From positions 1 to 25,107 of the forward strand of contig CAWUTX010000063.1 of the NCBI GenBank assembly GCA_963925015.1: 25,107 nucleotides of DNA, given 5' to 3'. This DNA comes from JAQBXX01 sp963925015 (GTDB lineage Bacteria > Pseudomonadota > Gammaproteobacteria > SURF-13). Numbering within the stretch: position 1 is the stretch's first letter; each line of letters opens with the position of its first letter. The translations under genes were made by a program, and so were the position numbers. Below are positions 7,120 through 13,456 of this stretch, piece after piece. Below the pieces are notes generated by a model. The model was not told the origin of the DNA. It was given only the letters and a program-made list of their open reading frames with translations, and ran no database searches.

Positions 7120-7914
7120 ATGCTGACTTATCCCGCTATCGACCCCGTTGCACTGCATCTTGGCCCGCTCCAGGTTCACTGGTATGGTCTGATGTATCTC
7201 ACCGGTTTTGCCGCCGCCTGGTGGCTGGGCGTACGGCGCGCGCGGCGGCCGGGGGCCATCCTCACGCCGCAGCAGGTCAGCGATCTCATATTTTATGGCG
7301 CGCTCGGCGTGGTGCTGGGCGGACGCATCGGCTACATCCTGTTTTATGACCTGGCGGCCTACCTGGCCGAACCGCTCAACATCCTCAAGCTGTGGCAGGG
7401 CGGCATGTCGTTTCACGGCGGGCTGATCGGCGTGCTGCTCGCCATGGCGCTGTATGCGCGCAAGCTGCACATGCACTTTTTCGAGATGACGGACTTCCTC
7501 GCACCACTCGTGCCCATCGGCCTCGGCGCCGGGCGCATCGGCAACTTCATCAACGGCGAGCTGTGGGGCAAGGTGAGCGACGTGCCGTGGGCCATGATCT
7601 TTCCCGGCGGTGGGTCGGTGGCACGCCATCCGTCGCAGTTGTATCAGGCCGCGCTGGAGGGCGCGCTGCTGTTTATTATCCTGTGGATGTACTCCGCCAA
7701 ACCGCGACCCAGAATGGCGGTATCGGGAATGTTTTTATTATTCTACGGCCTGTTCCGTTTTATGGTGGAATTCGCGCGTGTGCCAGACGCACAGCTCGGT
7801 TATCTCGCGCTCGGCTGGGTTACGATGGGGCAAGTGCTGTCGTTGCCGATGTTTCTCGCGGGCGCAGGACTGCTTTTATTGGCTTATCGAAAAACTTCAT
7901 CTCGTAAAATTTAG
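7120..7914 (+). CDS. lgt: Prolipoprotein diacylglyceryl transferase (Lgt)
   Basis: A 264-residue inner-membrane enzyme that transfers diacylglyceryl from phosphatidylglycerol to the lipobox cysteine of prelipoproteins. The Lgt signature GAGRIGNFINGELWG spans 136-150, with R139, N142 and E147 matching the essential residues. His99 in MSFHGGLIG corresponds to E. coli H103, and RHPSQLYQA (169-177) is the later conserved block. About seven transmembrane segments are visible, as expected. No clear Shine-Dalgarno precedes the ATG; CATAAT at 7105-7110 could be a -10 element only a few bases from the start. The final G of the TAG stop is also the first base of a MITE-like element, so the stop codon is part of the insertion junction. 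Originally thyA began 3 bp after this stop. Confidence 0.95.
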   Translation: MLTYPAIDPVALHLGPLQVHWYGLMYLTGFAAAWWLGVRRARRPGAILTPQQVSDLIFYGALGVVLGGRIGYILFYDLAAYLAEPLNILKLWQGGMSFHGGLIGVLLAMALYARKLHMHFFEMTDFLAPLVPIGLGAGRIGNFINGELWGKVSDVPWAMIFPGGGSVARHPSQLYQAALEGALLFIILWMYSAKPRPRMAVSGMFLLFYGLFRFMVEFARVPDAQLGYLALGWVTMGQVLSLPMFLAGAGLLLLAYRKTSSRKI

Positions 7915-8048
7915 GGCACCTCTAAAAATGATGGATTTTGCTTCAAGACAAGCTGTAACGGTGGCTCCTGCGCGTCCTGCGCTCGCGACATTCGTACTTC
8001 CTTGTACAGCACAGTATTGGAGCAAAAGACGCATTTTTAGGGGTGCTC
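7914..8048. mobile_element. MITE-like element, copy 2 (135 bp) inserted between lgt and thyA
   Basis: The termini GGGCACCTCTAAAAATG (7914-7930) and CATTTTTAGGGGTGCTC (8032-8048) are inverted repeats matching at 15 of 17 positions, and nearly identical to the ends of the element at 6904-7069. TTTA flanks both sides (7910-7913 and 8049-8052), which is a target-site duplication. There is no open frame of note inside. Its ends resemble short inverted repeats of DDE-transposon relics, but I cannot name the parent transposase. Confidence 0.88.
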
Positions 8049-8056
8049 TTTAGCTT

Positions 8057-8851
8057 ATGCAACAGTATCTGCAATTTTTGCAACATATCCGCAACCACGG
8101 CGTGCACAAAGACGACCGCACCGGCACCGGCACGCTCAGCGTATTCGGTTATCAGATGCGCTTCCCGCTCGCTGCGGGCTTCCCGCTCGTCACCACCAAA
8201 AAGATGCATCTAAAGTCCGTCATTCATGAAATGCTGTGGTTCCTGAGCGGCGATACGAATATTAAATATCTCAACGACAACGGCGTGCGTATCTGGAACG
8301 AATGGGCCGATGCCAGCGGTGACCTCGGCCCGGTGTACGGCGCGCAATGGCGCAAATGGAAAACAACGGCAGGCGGCAGCGTCGACCAGATCAGCGAACT
8401 CATCCACCAGATCAAGACCAACCCCGACTCGCGGCGTTTGATTGTGAGCGCGTGGAATGTAAGCGAGTTGAACAAGATGGCGCTGCCGCCGTGCCACGCT
8501 TTTTTTCAGTTTTACGTCGCCGCAGGAAAACTTTCCTGCCAGCTTACGCAACGCTCGTGTGATGCGTTTCTCGGCGTGCCGTTCAACATCGCCGAGTACG
8601 CGCTGCTCACCCACATGATCGCGCAGCAGTGCGATCTCGCATTGGGCGACTTCGTCTGGAGCGGCGGCGACTGCCATATCTACCTCAATCACCTCGAACA
8701 GGTGGACTTGCAACTGACGCGCGCACCCTATCCCCTGCCCCAACTCGTCATCAAACGCAAACCATCGTCGATTTTCGATTACGCATTTGAAGACTTCGAG
8801 ATCGTGAATTACGAAGCGCACCCGTCCATCAAGGCGCCGGTGGCAGTTTAA
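8057..8851 (+). CDS. thyA: Thymidylate synthase (ThyA)
   Basis: A 264-residue thymidylate synthase, the same length as the E. coli enzyme. It methylates dUMP to dTMP using methylenetetrahydrofolate, producing dihydrofolate. The nucleophile is Cys146 in LPPCHAFFQFYV. Phosphate-binding and dUMP motifs DDRTGTGTLSVFG (19-31), QRSCDAFLGVPFNIAEYALL and SGGDCHIYLNH are intact. It forms the natural pair with folA 6 bp downstream, which regenerates tetrahydrofolate. Its start lies 9 bp after the MITE-like element, so the insertion pushed it away from lgt. No good ribosome-binding site is seen in the present context; before insertion it probably relied on coupling with lgt translation. Confidence 0.97.
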   Translation: MQQYLQFLQHIRNHGVHKDDRTGTGTLSVFGYQMRFPLAAGFPLVTTKKMHLKSVIHEMLWFLSGDTNIKYLNDNGVRIWNEWADASGDLGPVYGAQWRKWKTTAGGSVDQISELIHQIKTNPDSRRLIVSAWNVSELNKMALPPCHAFFQFYVAAGKLSCQLTQRSCDAFLGVPFNIAEYALLTHMIAQQCDLALGDFVWSGGDCHIYLNHLEQVDLQLTRAPYPLPQLVIKRKPSSIFDYAFEDFEIVNYEAHPSIKAPVAV

Positions 8852-8857
8852 CGCTGC

Positions 8858-9340
8858 ATGATTTCGCTCATCGCCGCCATGGGGCGCCATCGCGTCATCG
8901 GCAAGCACAACACTCTGCCGTGGCGGCTGCCGGCCGACATGCGCCATTTCCGCCGCGTCACGATGGGCAAGCCGGTGCTGATGGGGCGCAAGACCTTCGA
9001 GTCGCTCGGCAAGCCGCTCGCGGGCCGCACCAATATCATCATCACGCGTGATCCGGCGTATGACGCCCACGGCTGCCGCGTAGTTCACTCCGTCGCCGAG
9101 GCGCTCACTGCGGCGGGCGCCGGCGACGAGATCATGGTGCTGGGCGGTGCGGATATTTTTGCCCAGTTTTTGCCGCACGCGGCGCGCATGCACCTCACTT
9201 ATGTACACGGTGATTTCGACGGTGACTCATTTTTCCCGGTGTTTGACGCCAGCGCTTGGGTGGAGACCGCGCGCACCGATCACGCGGCCGATGCCGAGAA
9301 CCCGCACGCCTGCAGTTTTGTGACGCTGGAGCGGGCTTAA
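8858..9340 (+). CDS. folA: Dihydrofolate reductase (FolA)
   Basis: A 160-residue chromosomal-type dihydrofolate reductase that reduces dihydrofolate with NADPH. The opening MISLIAAMGRHRVIGKHNTLPWRLPADM contains the active-site Trp22 and Asp27. GRKTFESLGKPLAGRTNIIIT supplies the NADPH-binding loop and VLGGADIFAQFL the second cofactor motif. The start is 6 bp after the thyA stop, with only a weak ribosome-binding site, consistent with coupled translation in a thyA-folA operon. Length and residues are normal. Confidence 0.96.
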   Translation: MISLIAAMGRHRVIGKHNTLPWRLPADMRHFRRVTMGKPVLMGRKTFESLGKPLAGRTNIIITRDPAYDAHGCRVVHSVAEALTAAGAGDEIMVLGGADIFAQFLPHAARMHLTYVHGDFDGDSFFPVFDASAWVETARTDHAADAENPHACSFVTLERA

Positions 9341-9351
9341 ACCACCGGCAA

Positions 9352-9380
9352 TTGCTTGGCCTGGCGGCTGCGGGTATGCT
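9352..9380 (+). promoter_or_regulatory. Predicted sigma-70 promoter for the DUF2892 gene
   Basis: TTGCTT at 9352-9357 and TATGCT at 9375-9380 are separated by 17 bp. A start point near 9387 would leave a leader of about 65 nt before the ATG at 9453. It lies just after the folA stop, in the first gap after that operon. Confidence 0.45.
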
Positions 9381-9452
9381 TGTACCGTATTCTGACGCCC
9401 CTCGTCTGGCGCAGCCCGTCTGTTACACGCTTATTTATGGGGAGGTGGTCTC

Positions 9453-9659
9453 ATGAAGGTGAATATCGGCGACACTGAAAGAATCATCCGCGTCATTATC
9501 GGTTTTGCGCTGCTTTCGCTGCTGTTTATTCTGGAGGGCAATGCAAGTTACTGGGGGTTGCTCGGCCTCATACCGCTGGCCACTGCCGGCATCCGCTGGT
9601 GTCCGATCTCAGCCCTGTGCGGCATCAATACCTGTGCGGCGCAGCAACGCACTCCTTAG
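9453..9659 (+). CDS. DUF2892 / YgaP-type small membrane protein
   Basis: A 68-residue protein beginning MKVNIGDTERIIRVIIGFALL, which is the standard opening of the inner-membrane protein YgaP-like transmembrane family. Two hydrophobic helices (about 12-28 and 33-50) are separated by a short polar turn. After the second helix come WCPISALCGINTC, so Cys50, Cys56 and Cys61 lie near the membrane surface. In larger relatives this module is fused to rhodanese domains that handle sulfane sulfur; here it stands alone. Function is not established. A strong GGGGAGGTGG ribosome-binding site precedes the ATG, and a plausible promoter lies upstream. Confidence 0.85.
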   Translation: MKVNIGDTERIIRVIIGFALLSLLFILEGNASYWGLLGLIPLATAGIRWCPISALCGINTCAAQQRTP

Positions 9660-9715
9660 AGCGTGATGTGTGAGGGGGTCTTTAACGCCGCCTGCGCAGC
9701 GGTGGAGGGTATGTT

Positions 9716-11155
9716 GTGTTCAGCAGAATTTCTCTGATCGCGTTGTTATCCGTATTTGCGTCCGCTGTCATCGCCCAGGGCGGTCCTCTTGCAACGTTGG
9801 AGACCTTGGTCGACAGCATCGACACCCTGGCCTGGAAGGACAGCTCATTTAACGTAAGCCCCGACAGCAAACACATTGCCTATGTGCTGCAGGAGGGCGA
9901 CCGGCAACGCGTAGTAGTGGACGGCGTCAAAGGCAAGCCGTATGACGGCATCGGCATGCGCACCGTCTTCTTCAGCCCGAACAGCCGGCGCATCGCCTAC
10001 ATCGCGCAACAGGGTGAGCAATGGTACGCCGTGATTGACGGCAACGAAGAAGGCCCGTACGACGCCCTGATAAACCCCGTCTTCAGCCCTGACAGTCAGC
10101 AAGTGGTCTACAAGGCCAGGCAGCTCAATGGCAAAACCGTCGTGGTTGTGAATGGCTTGGCCATCCGAACCCACGATGGTGTCGAGCAATGCTCGCTCGT
10201 TTTCAGTTCTGACGGCCGGCATTTTGCTTACGTTGCCAGCAAAATCATGCCGGGCGGGCGCAGCGCGGAGTTCGTCGCACTCGACGACAAGGAAGGACAG
10301 CCGTATGACGGCATCGGCGAAGCCACGCTCAGCTTCAGCGCGGACGGACAGCGTGTTGCCTACCGCGCCATGCAAGAAGACAGGGGGTTTGCGGTGGTGG
10401 GTGGTGTCGAAGGCCCGCGCTATGATGGCATCGGCACCATCATGCCGTTGTTCAGCTCGAACAGCCAGCATGTGGCCTATGTCGCCGAACGGCAGGGGCG
10501 GCAATTCCTGGTGGTCGATGGCAAGGAAGGCGCACATCACGCCAAAATCTCCAGCGCCCCGCACTTCAGCCCCAACAGTCGGCACATCGGCTTTGTCGCC
10601 GAACTGCATGAGCAGTACTATATCGTCGTGGATGGCAAGACGGGAGGGAAATACGAAGATATCAACCCCACCGAGCCGGTCTTCAGCAAAGACAGCAAGC
10701 ACAGCGCCTATGTGCGACGCGGCAAAGGTAAATATGTGCTGGTGCTGGATGGCAAGGAGTACGCCACGCACGACTATATCGGCCCGCTAGTCGAACCCTT
10801 CAGCCCCGACGGATCGCGCATCGCCTACCGGGCGGGTCGCGGCGACAAGCTGTTCGCGGCAGTGCATGGCCAGGAGCAGAAACCGTACGACTCCATCGGC
10901 ACCGAAAGCCCGTCCTTCAGCCCGGACGGAAAACACGTCGTCTACCGCGCACTCACCGGCACCACCATGCACATTGTCATAGACGGCGTGGAAGGCGCGC
11001 CTTACGACCTCATTCTCAATACGGTCAAATTCGACGGCGACGATGGCCTGCGCTACGTCGGATTCAAAAACGACAAGGCCTACGTCGTTGCCCACAACCT
11101 GCGCACGAGCGTCGCAGCAAACGCCTCACCGGTTACAACAACACAGCCGCCCTAA
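9716..11155 (+). CDS. Exported PD40/WD40-like beta-propeller repeat protein, function unknown
   Basis: A 479-residue protein with a GTG start chosen because GGAGGG sits 6-7 bases before it and a signal peptide follows at once (MFSRISLIALLSVFASAVIA, cleavage near residue 20-21). The rest is almost entirely ten tandem units of about 38-42 residues. Each unit pairs an FSPDSxHIAYxA half with a VVVDGxEGxPYDGIG half; a degenerate eleventh follows. The first half is the TolB-like PD40 motif, so each unit is probably one propeller blade. Predicted location is the periplasm or outer face. No catalytic residues, lipobox or membrane anchor are seen. It could be a scaffold or binding protein. Its end overlaps the convergent apaH by 4 bp. 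Confidence 0.8.
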   Translation: MFSRISLIALLSVFASAVIAQGGPLATLETLVDSIDTLAWKDSSFNVSPDSKHIAYVLQEGDRQRVVVDGVKGKPYDGIGMRTVFFSPNSRRIAYIAQQGEQWYAVIDGNEEGPYDALINPVFSPDSQQVVYKARQLNGKTVVVVNGLAIRTHDGVEQCSLVFSSDGRHFAYVASKIMPGGRSAEFVALDDKEGQPYDGIGEATLSFSADGQRVAYRAMQEDRGFAVVGGVEGPRYDGIGTIMPLFSSNSQHVAYVAERQGRQFLVVDGKEGAHHAKISSAPHFSPNSRHIGFVAELHEQYYIVVDGKTGGKYEDINPTEPVFSKDSKHSAYVRRGKGKYVLVLDGKEYATHDYIGPLVEPFSPDGSRIAYRAGRGDKLFAAVHGQEQKPYDSIGTESPSFSPDGKHVVYRALTGTTMHIVIDGVEGAPYDLILNTVKFDGDDGLRYVGFKNDKAYVVAHNLRTSVAANASPVTTTQPP

Positions 11156-11982
11156 AATCTGGAGCAGTGCGCCCGGCAAGCGACGTGCGCCTGTGTGTGT
11201 TCCTCTGCGTCGAGACGCCGCGCACTCAGGCGGCCGCCCCACACGCAACCGGTGTCCAGCGCATAGACGCCTTGCGCCGCATACCCGCGCAACGCCGACC
11301 AGTGGCCGCAGACGATGTTTAAATCGCGGCTCTTCCTGTCCGGTACCTCAAACCACGGCAGGTAAGGCGCAGGCTGGCTGCCCGGCGGTCCCTTTTCATG
11401 CAGCGCGAGCCGCCCCTCTGCATCGCAAAACCGCAGGCGGGTAAAACAGTTGGTAATGAAGCGCAGCCGCGCCACACCGCGCAGCGTGTCGGACCAGATG
11501 AGCGGTTCATCACCGTACATTTGCCCTAAAAATTCGGCATACGCCGGGCCACGCAACGCGGCCTCGACCTCGGCGGCGCAGGCGCACGCCTGCGCCAGAT
11601 CCCACTGCGGCGGCAACCCGGCGTGGATCATGGTGAATCCTGTTGCTCTGTCGTGATGCAGCAGCGGCCACCGGCGCAGCCAGTCGAGCAATTCGTCGCG
11701 ATCCGGCGCCGTGAGCACATCCTGAAACGTATCGTGGCGCCCATAGCGTTCATGGCCTGCGGCCACCGCCAGCATGTGCAGGTCATGATTACCGAGCACA
11801 CACTGCGCCGCGTCGCCGAGACCTTTTACAAAACGCAGCACCTGCAACGACTGTGGCCCGCGATTGACCAGATCGCCGACAAACCAGAGCTTGTCCGCAG
11901 CAGGATCAAACGAGATGCGCTCCAGCAGTGCCAGCAGCTCATCGTAACAACCCTGCACGTCACCAATGGCGTAAACCGCCAT
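11152..11982 (-). CDS. apaH: Bis(5'-nucleosyl)-tetraphosphatase, symmetrical (ApaH)
   Basis: A 276-residue metallophosphoesterase that cleaves diadenosine tetraphosphate into two ADP. The motifs are GDVQGCYDE (7-15; D8, with Gln where E. coli has His, a substitution also common in pseudomonads), GDLVNRGP (D37), GNHDLH (N65, H66), MIHAGLPPQWD and CGHWSALRG. ALDTGCVWGG near the end is diagnostic of ApaH rather than general phosphatases. A GGGAGGGG ribosome-binding site precedes the ATG. In many gammaproteobacteria apaH sits with ksgA and apaG; here it is separated from them and lies downstream of repeat copy C. The final bases overlap the propeller gene. Confidence 0.95.
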   Translation of the reverse strand: MAVYAIGDVQGCYDELLALLERISFDPAADKLWFVGDLVNRGPQSLQVLRFVKGLGDAAQCVLGNHDLHMLAVAAGHERYGRHDTFQDVLTAPDRDELLDWLRRWPLLHHDRATGFTMIHAGLPPQWDLAQACACAAEVEAALRGPAYAEFLGQMYGDEPLIWSDTLRGVARLRFITNCFTRLRFCDAEGRLALHEKGPPGSQPAPYLPWFEVPDRKSRDLNIVCGHWSALRGYAAQGVYALDTGCVWGGRLSARRLDAEEHTQAHVACRAHCSRF

Positions 11983-12039
11983 GTCGCCCCTCCCTAATAA
12001 ATCTTGTCTCCAATTATCTGTCTGCTCGCAGGGTCTGGC

Positions 12040-12217
12040 GTTACTCAGGAGTCACCCCGCAAGGCGGCCATGCGAATGATGTGGCTCCTGAGTAAATACA
12101 CTGTTTCACCTACTCACACCCCCCGTTCGAGCCGGGGGCAGGCTCTGTCCCGCCCCCAACATAGGGGGACGGTGCCGTAGCGGGAAGTGGAGCTTTACTT
12201 AATGACTTATAAGTAAC
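12040..12217 (-). repeat. Intergenic repeat family, copy C (178 bp, complete, reversed)
   Basis: Read on the minus strand it starts GTTACTTATAAGTCATT one base after the marR stop. It continues with the GC stem, the variant insert GAGCCTGCCCCCGGCTCGAAC shared with copy B, and ends in the palindrome TTACTCAGGAGCCAC / GTGACTCCTGAGTAA (plus-strand positions 12040-12096). The loop shares CACATCATT and GCCTT with copy D. It lies between marR and apaH, which are both on the minus strand, with its palindrome nearer apaH. Confidence 0.85.
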
Positions 12218-12218
12218 A

Positions 12219-12791
12219 TCAGGTTCTTGTTTTAAGTTCATGCTCACGGCAAATCAGCCGTGACTCTTCGATGCTGAGCGGTTCCGCCGTCAGACCGCAG
12301 CGGAATTTTCTGCCGCCCTCGCGTAAAAAGTGCTCGCAGGTATTACACACGCCGAACGTGCGCGACCGGTTGGCTTGCTGCAGGGCGCGAAACAGCTTCA
12401 CCAGTTCATCTTCAATGCGCTGTGCCGCCGCCACACTGAGTTCAGCGTTCGCGTTGCGCCAGAGCGCGCACGGCACCAGCTTATCCAGCAGATGATGCCC
12501 CTTGGTGGTCACCTGCACGCGGGTTAAGCGGCGGTCCTGCTTGTCCTCGTGCTTGCTCACCAGGCCCAGCTCTTCCAGCACCATCAGGGTTTGTGATGCC
12601 GTGCCTTTGGTTACGCCTAGATAGTCGGTTAGCGCCGCAGGCGTATCGCTGTAGCGGTTGGCGCGCGCGAAGTAGGCCAGCGCCTGCATCTGCACCGGTT
12701 GCAGGCCGTGCCCGGCGCCCGCCTGCCGCGCCTCGACGCGCAGCAGATTGCCGATACGCTCAATCAGATTATAGCCACGTTGCCTGCTCAT
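12219..12791 (-). CDS. MarR-family transcriptional regulator with Cys-rich C-terminal tail
   Basis: The winged helix-turn-helix runs from about residue 30 to 110: PVQMQALAYFARA, then recognition region LTDYLGVTKGTASQTLMVLEELGLV, then the wing KQDRRLTRVQVTTKGHHLL. After a coiled dimerisation helix comes a tail with Cys149, Cys152, Cys165 and Cys181, arranged CxxC-x12-C-x15-C, resembling a metal-binding or redox site. I prefer the ATG at 12791 over 12818 because a good minus-strand promoter would place transcription close to 12791. The cytochrome P460 gene is divergent and the shared region holds a 15-bp palindrome, so it probably controls that gene and itself. The ligand is unknown. Its stop is followed one base later by repeat copy C. 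Confidence 0.85.
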   Translation of the reverse strand: MSRQRGYNLIERIGNLLRVEARQAGAGHGLQPVQMQALAYFARANRYSDTPAALTDYLGVTKGTASQTLMVLEELGLVSKHEDKQDRRLTRVQVTTKGHHLLDKLVPCALWRNANAELSVAAAQRIEDELVKLFRALQQANRSRTFGVCNTCEHFLREGGRKFRCGLTAEPLSIEESRLICREHELKTRT

Positions 12792-12797
12792 GGCCCT

Positions 12798-12826
12798 ATA
12801 GTAGCGCCTCAATACCATCTTGACAA
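12798..12826 (-). promoter_or_regulatory. Predicted promoter of the marR gene
   Basis: On the minus strand TTGTCA (12826-12821) and TACTAT (12803-12798) are spaced by 17 bp. The predicted start point falls at about 12791, the position of the favoured marR start codon, which would make the mRNA leaderless or nearly so. Confidence 0.5.
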
Positions 12827-12849
12827 ACAGCCGCCCCGCGCATTATGGT
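12820..12849 (+). promoter_or_regulatory. Predicted promoter of the cytochrome P460 gene
   Basis: TTGACA at 12820-12825 and TATGGT at 12844-12849 are spaced by 18 bp. The -35 hexamer overlaps the marR -35 on the other strand almost exactly. The start point would be near 12856, inside the palindrome at 12848-12862. Confidence 0.55.
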
Positions 12850-12862
12850 ATCGACTCGATAC
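12848..12862. promoter_or_regulatory. Perfect palindrome, probable MarR operator
   Basis: GTATCGA-C-TCGATAC is a perfect 15-bp inverted repeat covering the end of the -10 element and the predicted start point of the cytochrome gene. A second inverted pair, ATACCAT (12812-12818) and ATGGTAT (12845-12851), spans the promoter. Size and position fit repression by a MarR dimer; the assignment is inference. Confidence 0.5.
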
Positions 12863-12883
12863 TACAATAATGAAGGACATCAC

Positions 12884-13456
12884 ATGAAACATCGTATTGC
12901 GGATATTTTTGTGCTGGCTTCAGGCCTCTCATGTACTGCCGCGTCGGCTGCGGACGGCAACAAGGTGAATTATCCCGGCGACTACCGAGACTGGCATCAC
13001 GTCAAGAGCATGGTGATCCAGCCCGGCCACGCGCTGGAAAATCCGTTCGGCGGCATCCACCACGTGTACGCCAACAAAAAGGCTGTGCAGGGATTAAAGA
13101 GCGGCCAATATCCCGACGGCGCGGTGCTGGTGTTCGATCTGCTGAAATATAACGAAGACGGCAACGCACTACAGGAAGGCGAGCGCAAACTGATCGGCGT
13201 GATGCAGCGCGACGCCAAGCGCTACAAGGCTACCGGCGGCTGCGGCTTTGAGGGCTTCACCGGCGACAGCCACGACAAACGTCTGGTGAGCGACGGCGGC
13301 AAGTCGTGCTTCGCCTGCCATGCCCCGGAAGAAAATCGGCTTACGTCTTCAGCAAGCTGCGTAATTGACAGACTATTGGACACTGCATACCTGTACTTCG
13401 GCCCTCCTGCGGGAGGGCCTTTTTTAGCGCATCTCGCCGCGCGAGATGCTCGATAA
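12884..13456 (+). CDS. Cytochrome P460 family c-type haem protein, 3' end frameshifted
   Basis: The start at 12884 is supported by GAAGGA and by a signal peptide (MKHRIADIFVLASGLSCTAASA). The mature part has the P460 fold landmarks VNYPGDYRDWHHV, GGIHHVYANKKAVQ, PDGAVLVFDLLKYN, GFEGFTGDS and the haem site CFACH (C142, C145, H146). Family members act in the periplasm; the ammonia-oxidiser enzyme oxidises hydroxylamine, but many relatives have no known role. After CHAPEENR the frame runs into 38 residues unlike the family. One base out of frame, TAC GTC TTC AGC AAG CTG CGT AAT TGA (13342-13368) encodes YVFSKLRN, the usual ending. A one-base deletion near 13335-13342 (or an assembly error) explains this. 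The extended frame also reads through the terminator. Confidence 0.82.
   Translation: MKHRIADIFVLASGLSCTAASAADGNKVNYPGDYRDWHHVKSMVIQPGHALENPFGGIHHVYANKKAVQGLKSGQYPDGAVLVFDLLKYNEDGNALQEGERKLIGVMQRDAKRYKATGGCGFEGFTGDSHDKRLVSDGGKSCFACHAPEENRLTSSASCVIDRLLDTAYLYFGPPAGGPFLAHLAARDAR
13400..13425 (+). terminator. Rho-independent terminator of the cytochrome P460 gene
   Basis: GGCCCTCC (13400-13407), loop TGCG, GGAGGGCC (13412-13419), then six T (13420-13425). It is 32 bp after the reconstructed stop of the cytochrome gene and directly before the convergent SDR gene's stop. Confidence 0.9.

Noticed and set aside
6904..7914. lgt as cargo of a compound transposon bounded by the two MITE-like elements
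   Set aside because: The second element splits a once-tight lgt-thyA junction that can be reconstructed exactly. lgt was therefore resident before that insertion, and no target duplication spans the whole unit.
9845..10771. Minus-strand open frame of 308 codons opposite the propeller gene
   Set aside because: It repeats with the same period as the propeller gene because it mirrors it. It has no signal peptide or ribosome-binding site.
12040..12096. Repeat palindromes read as ordinary rho-independent terminators
   Set aside because: The stems are not followed by a T-run in either orientation, loops are long (about 25-30 nt in B, C and D), and copies A and D lie just before gene starts rather than after gene ends.
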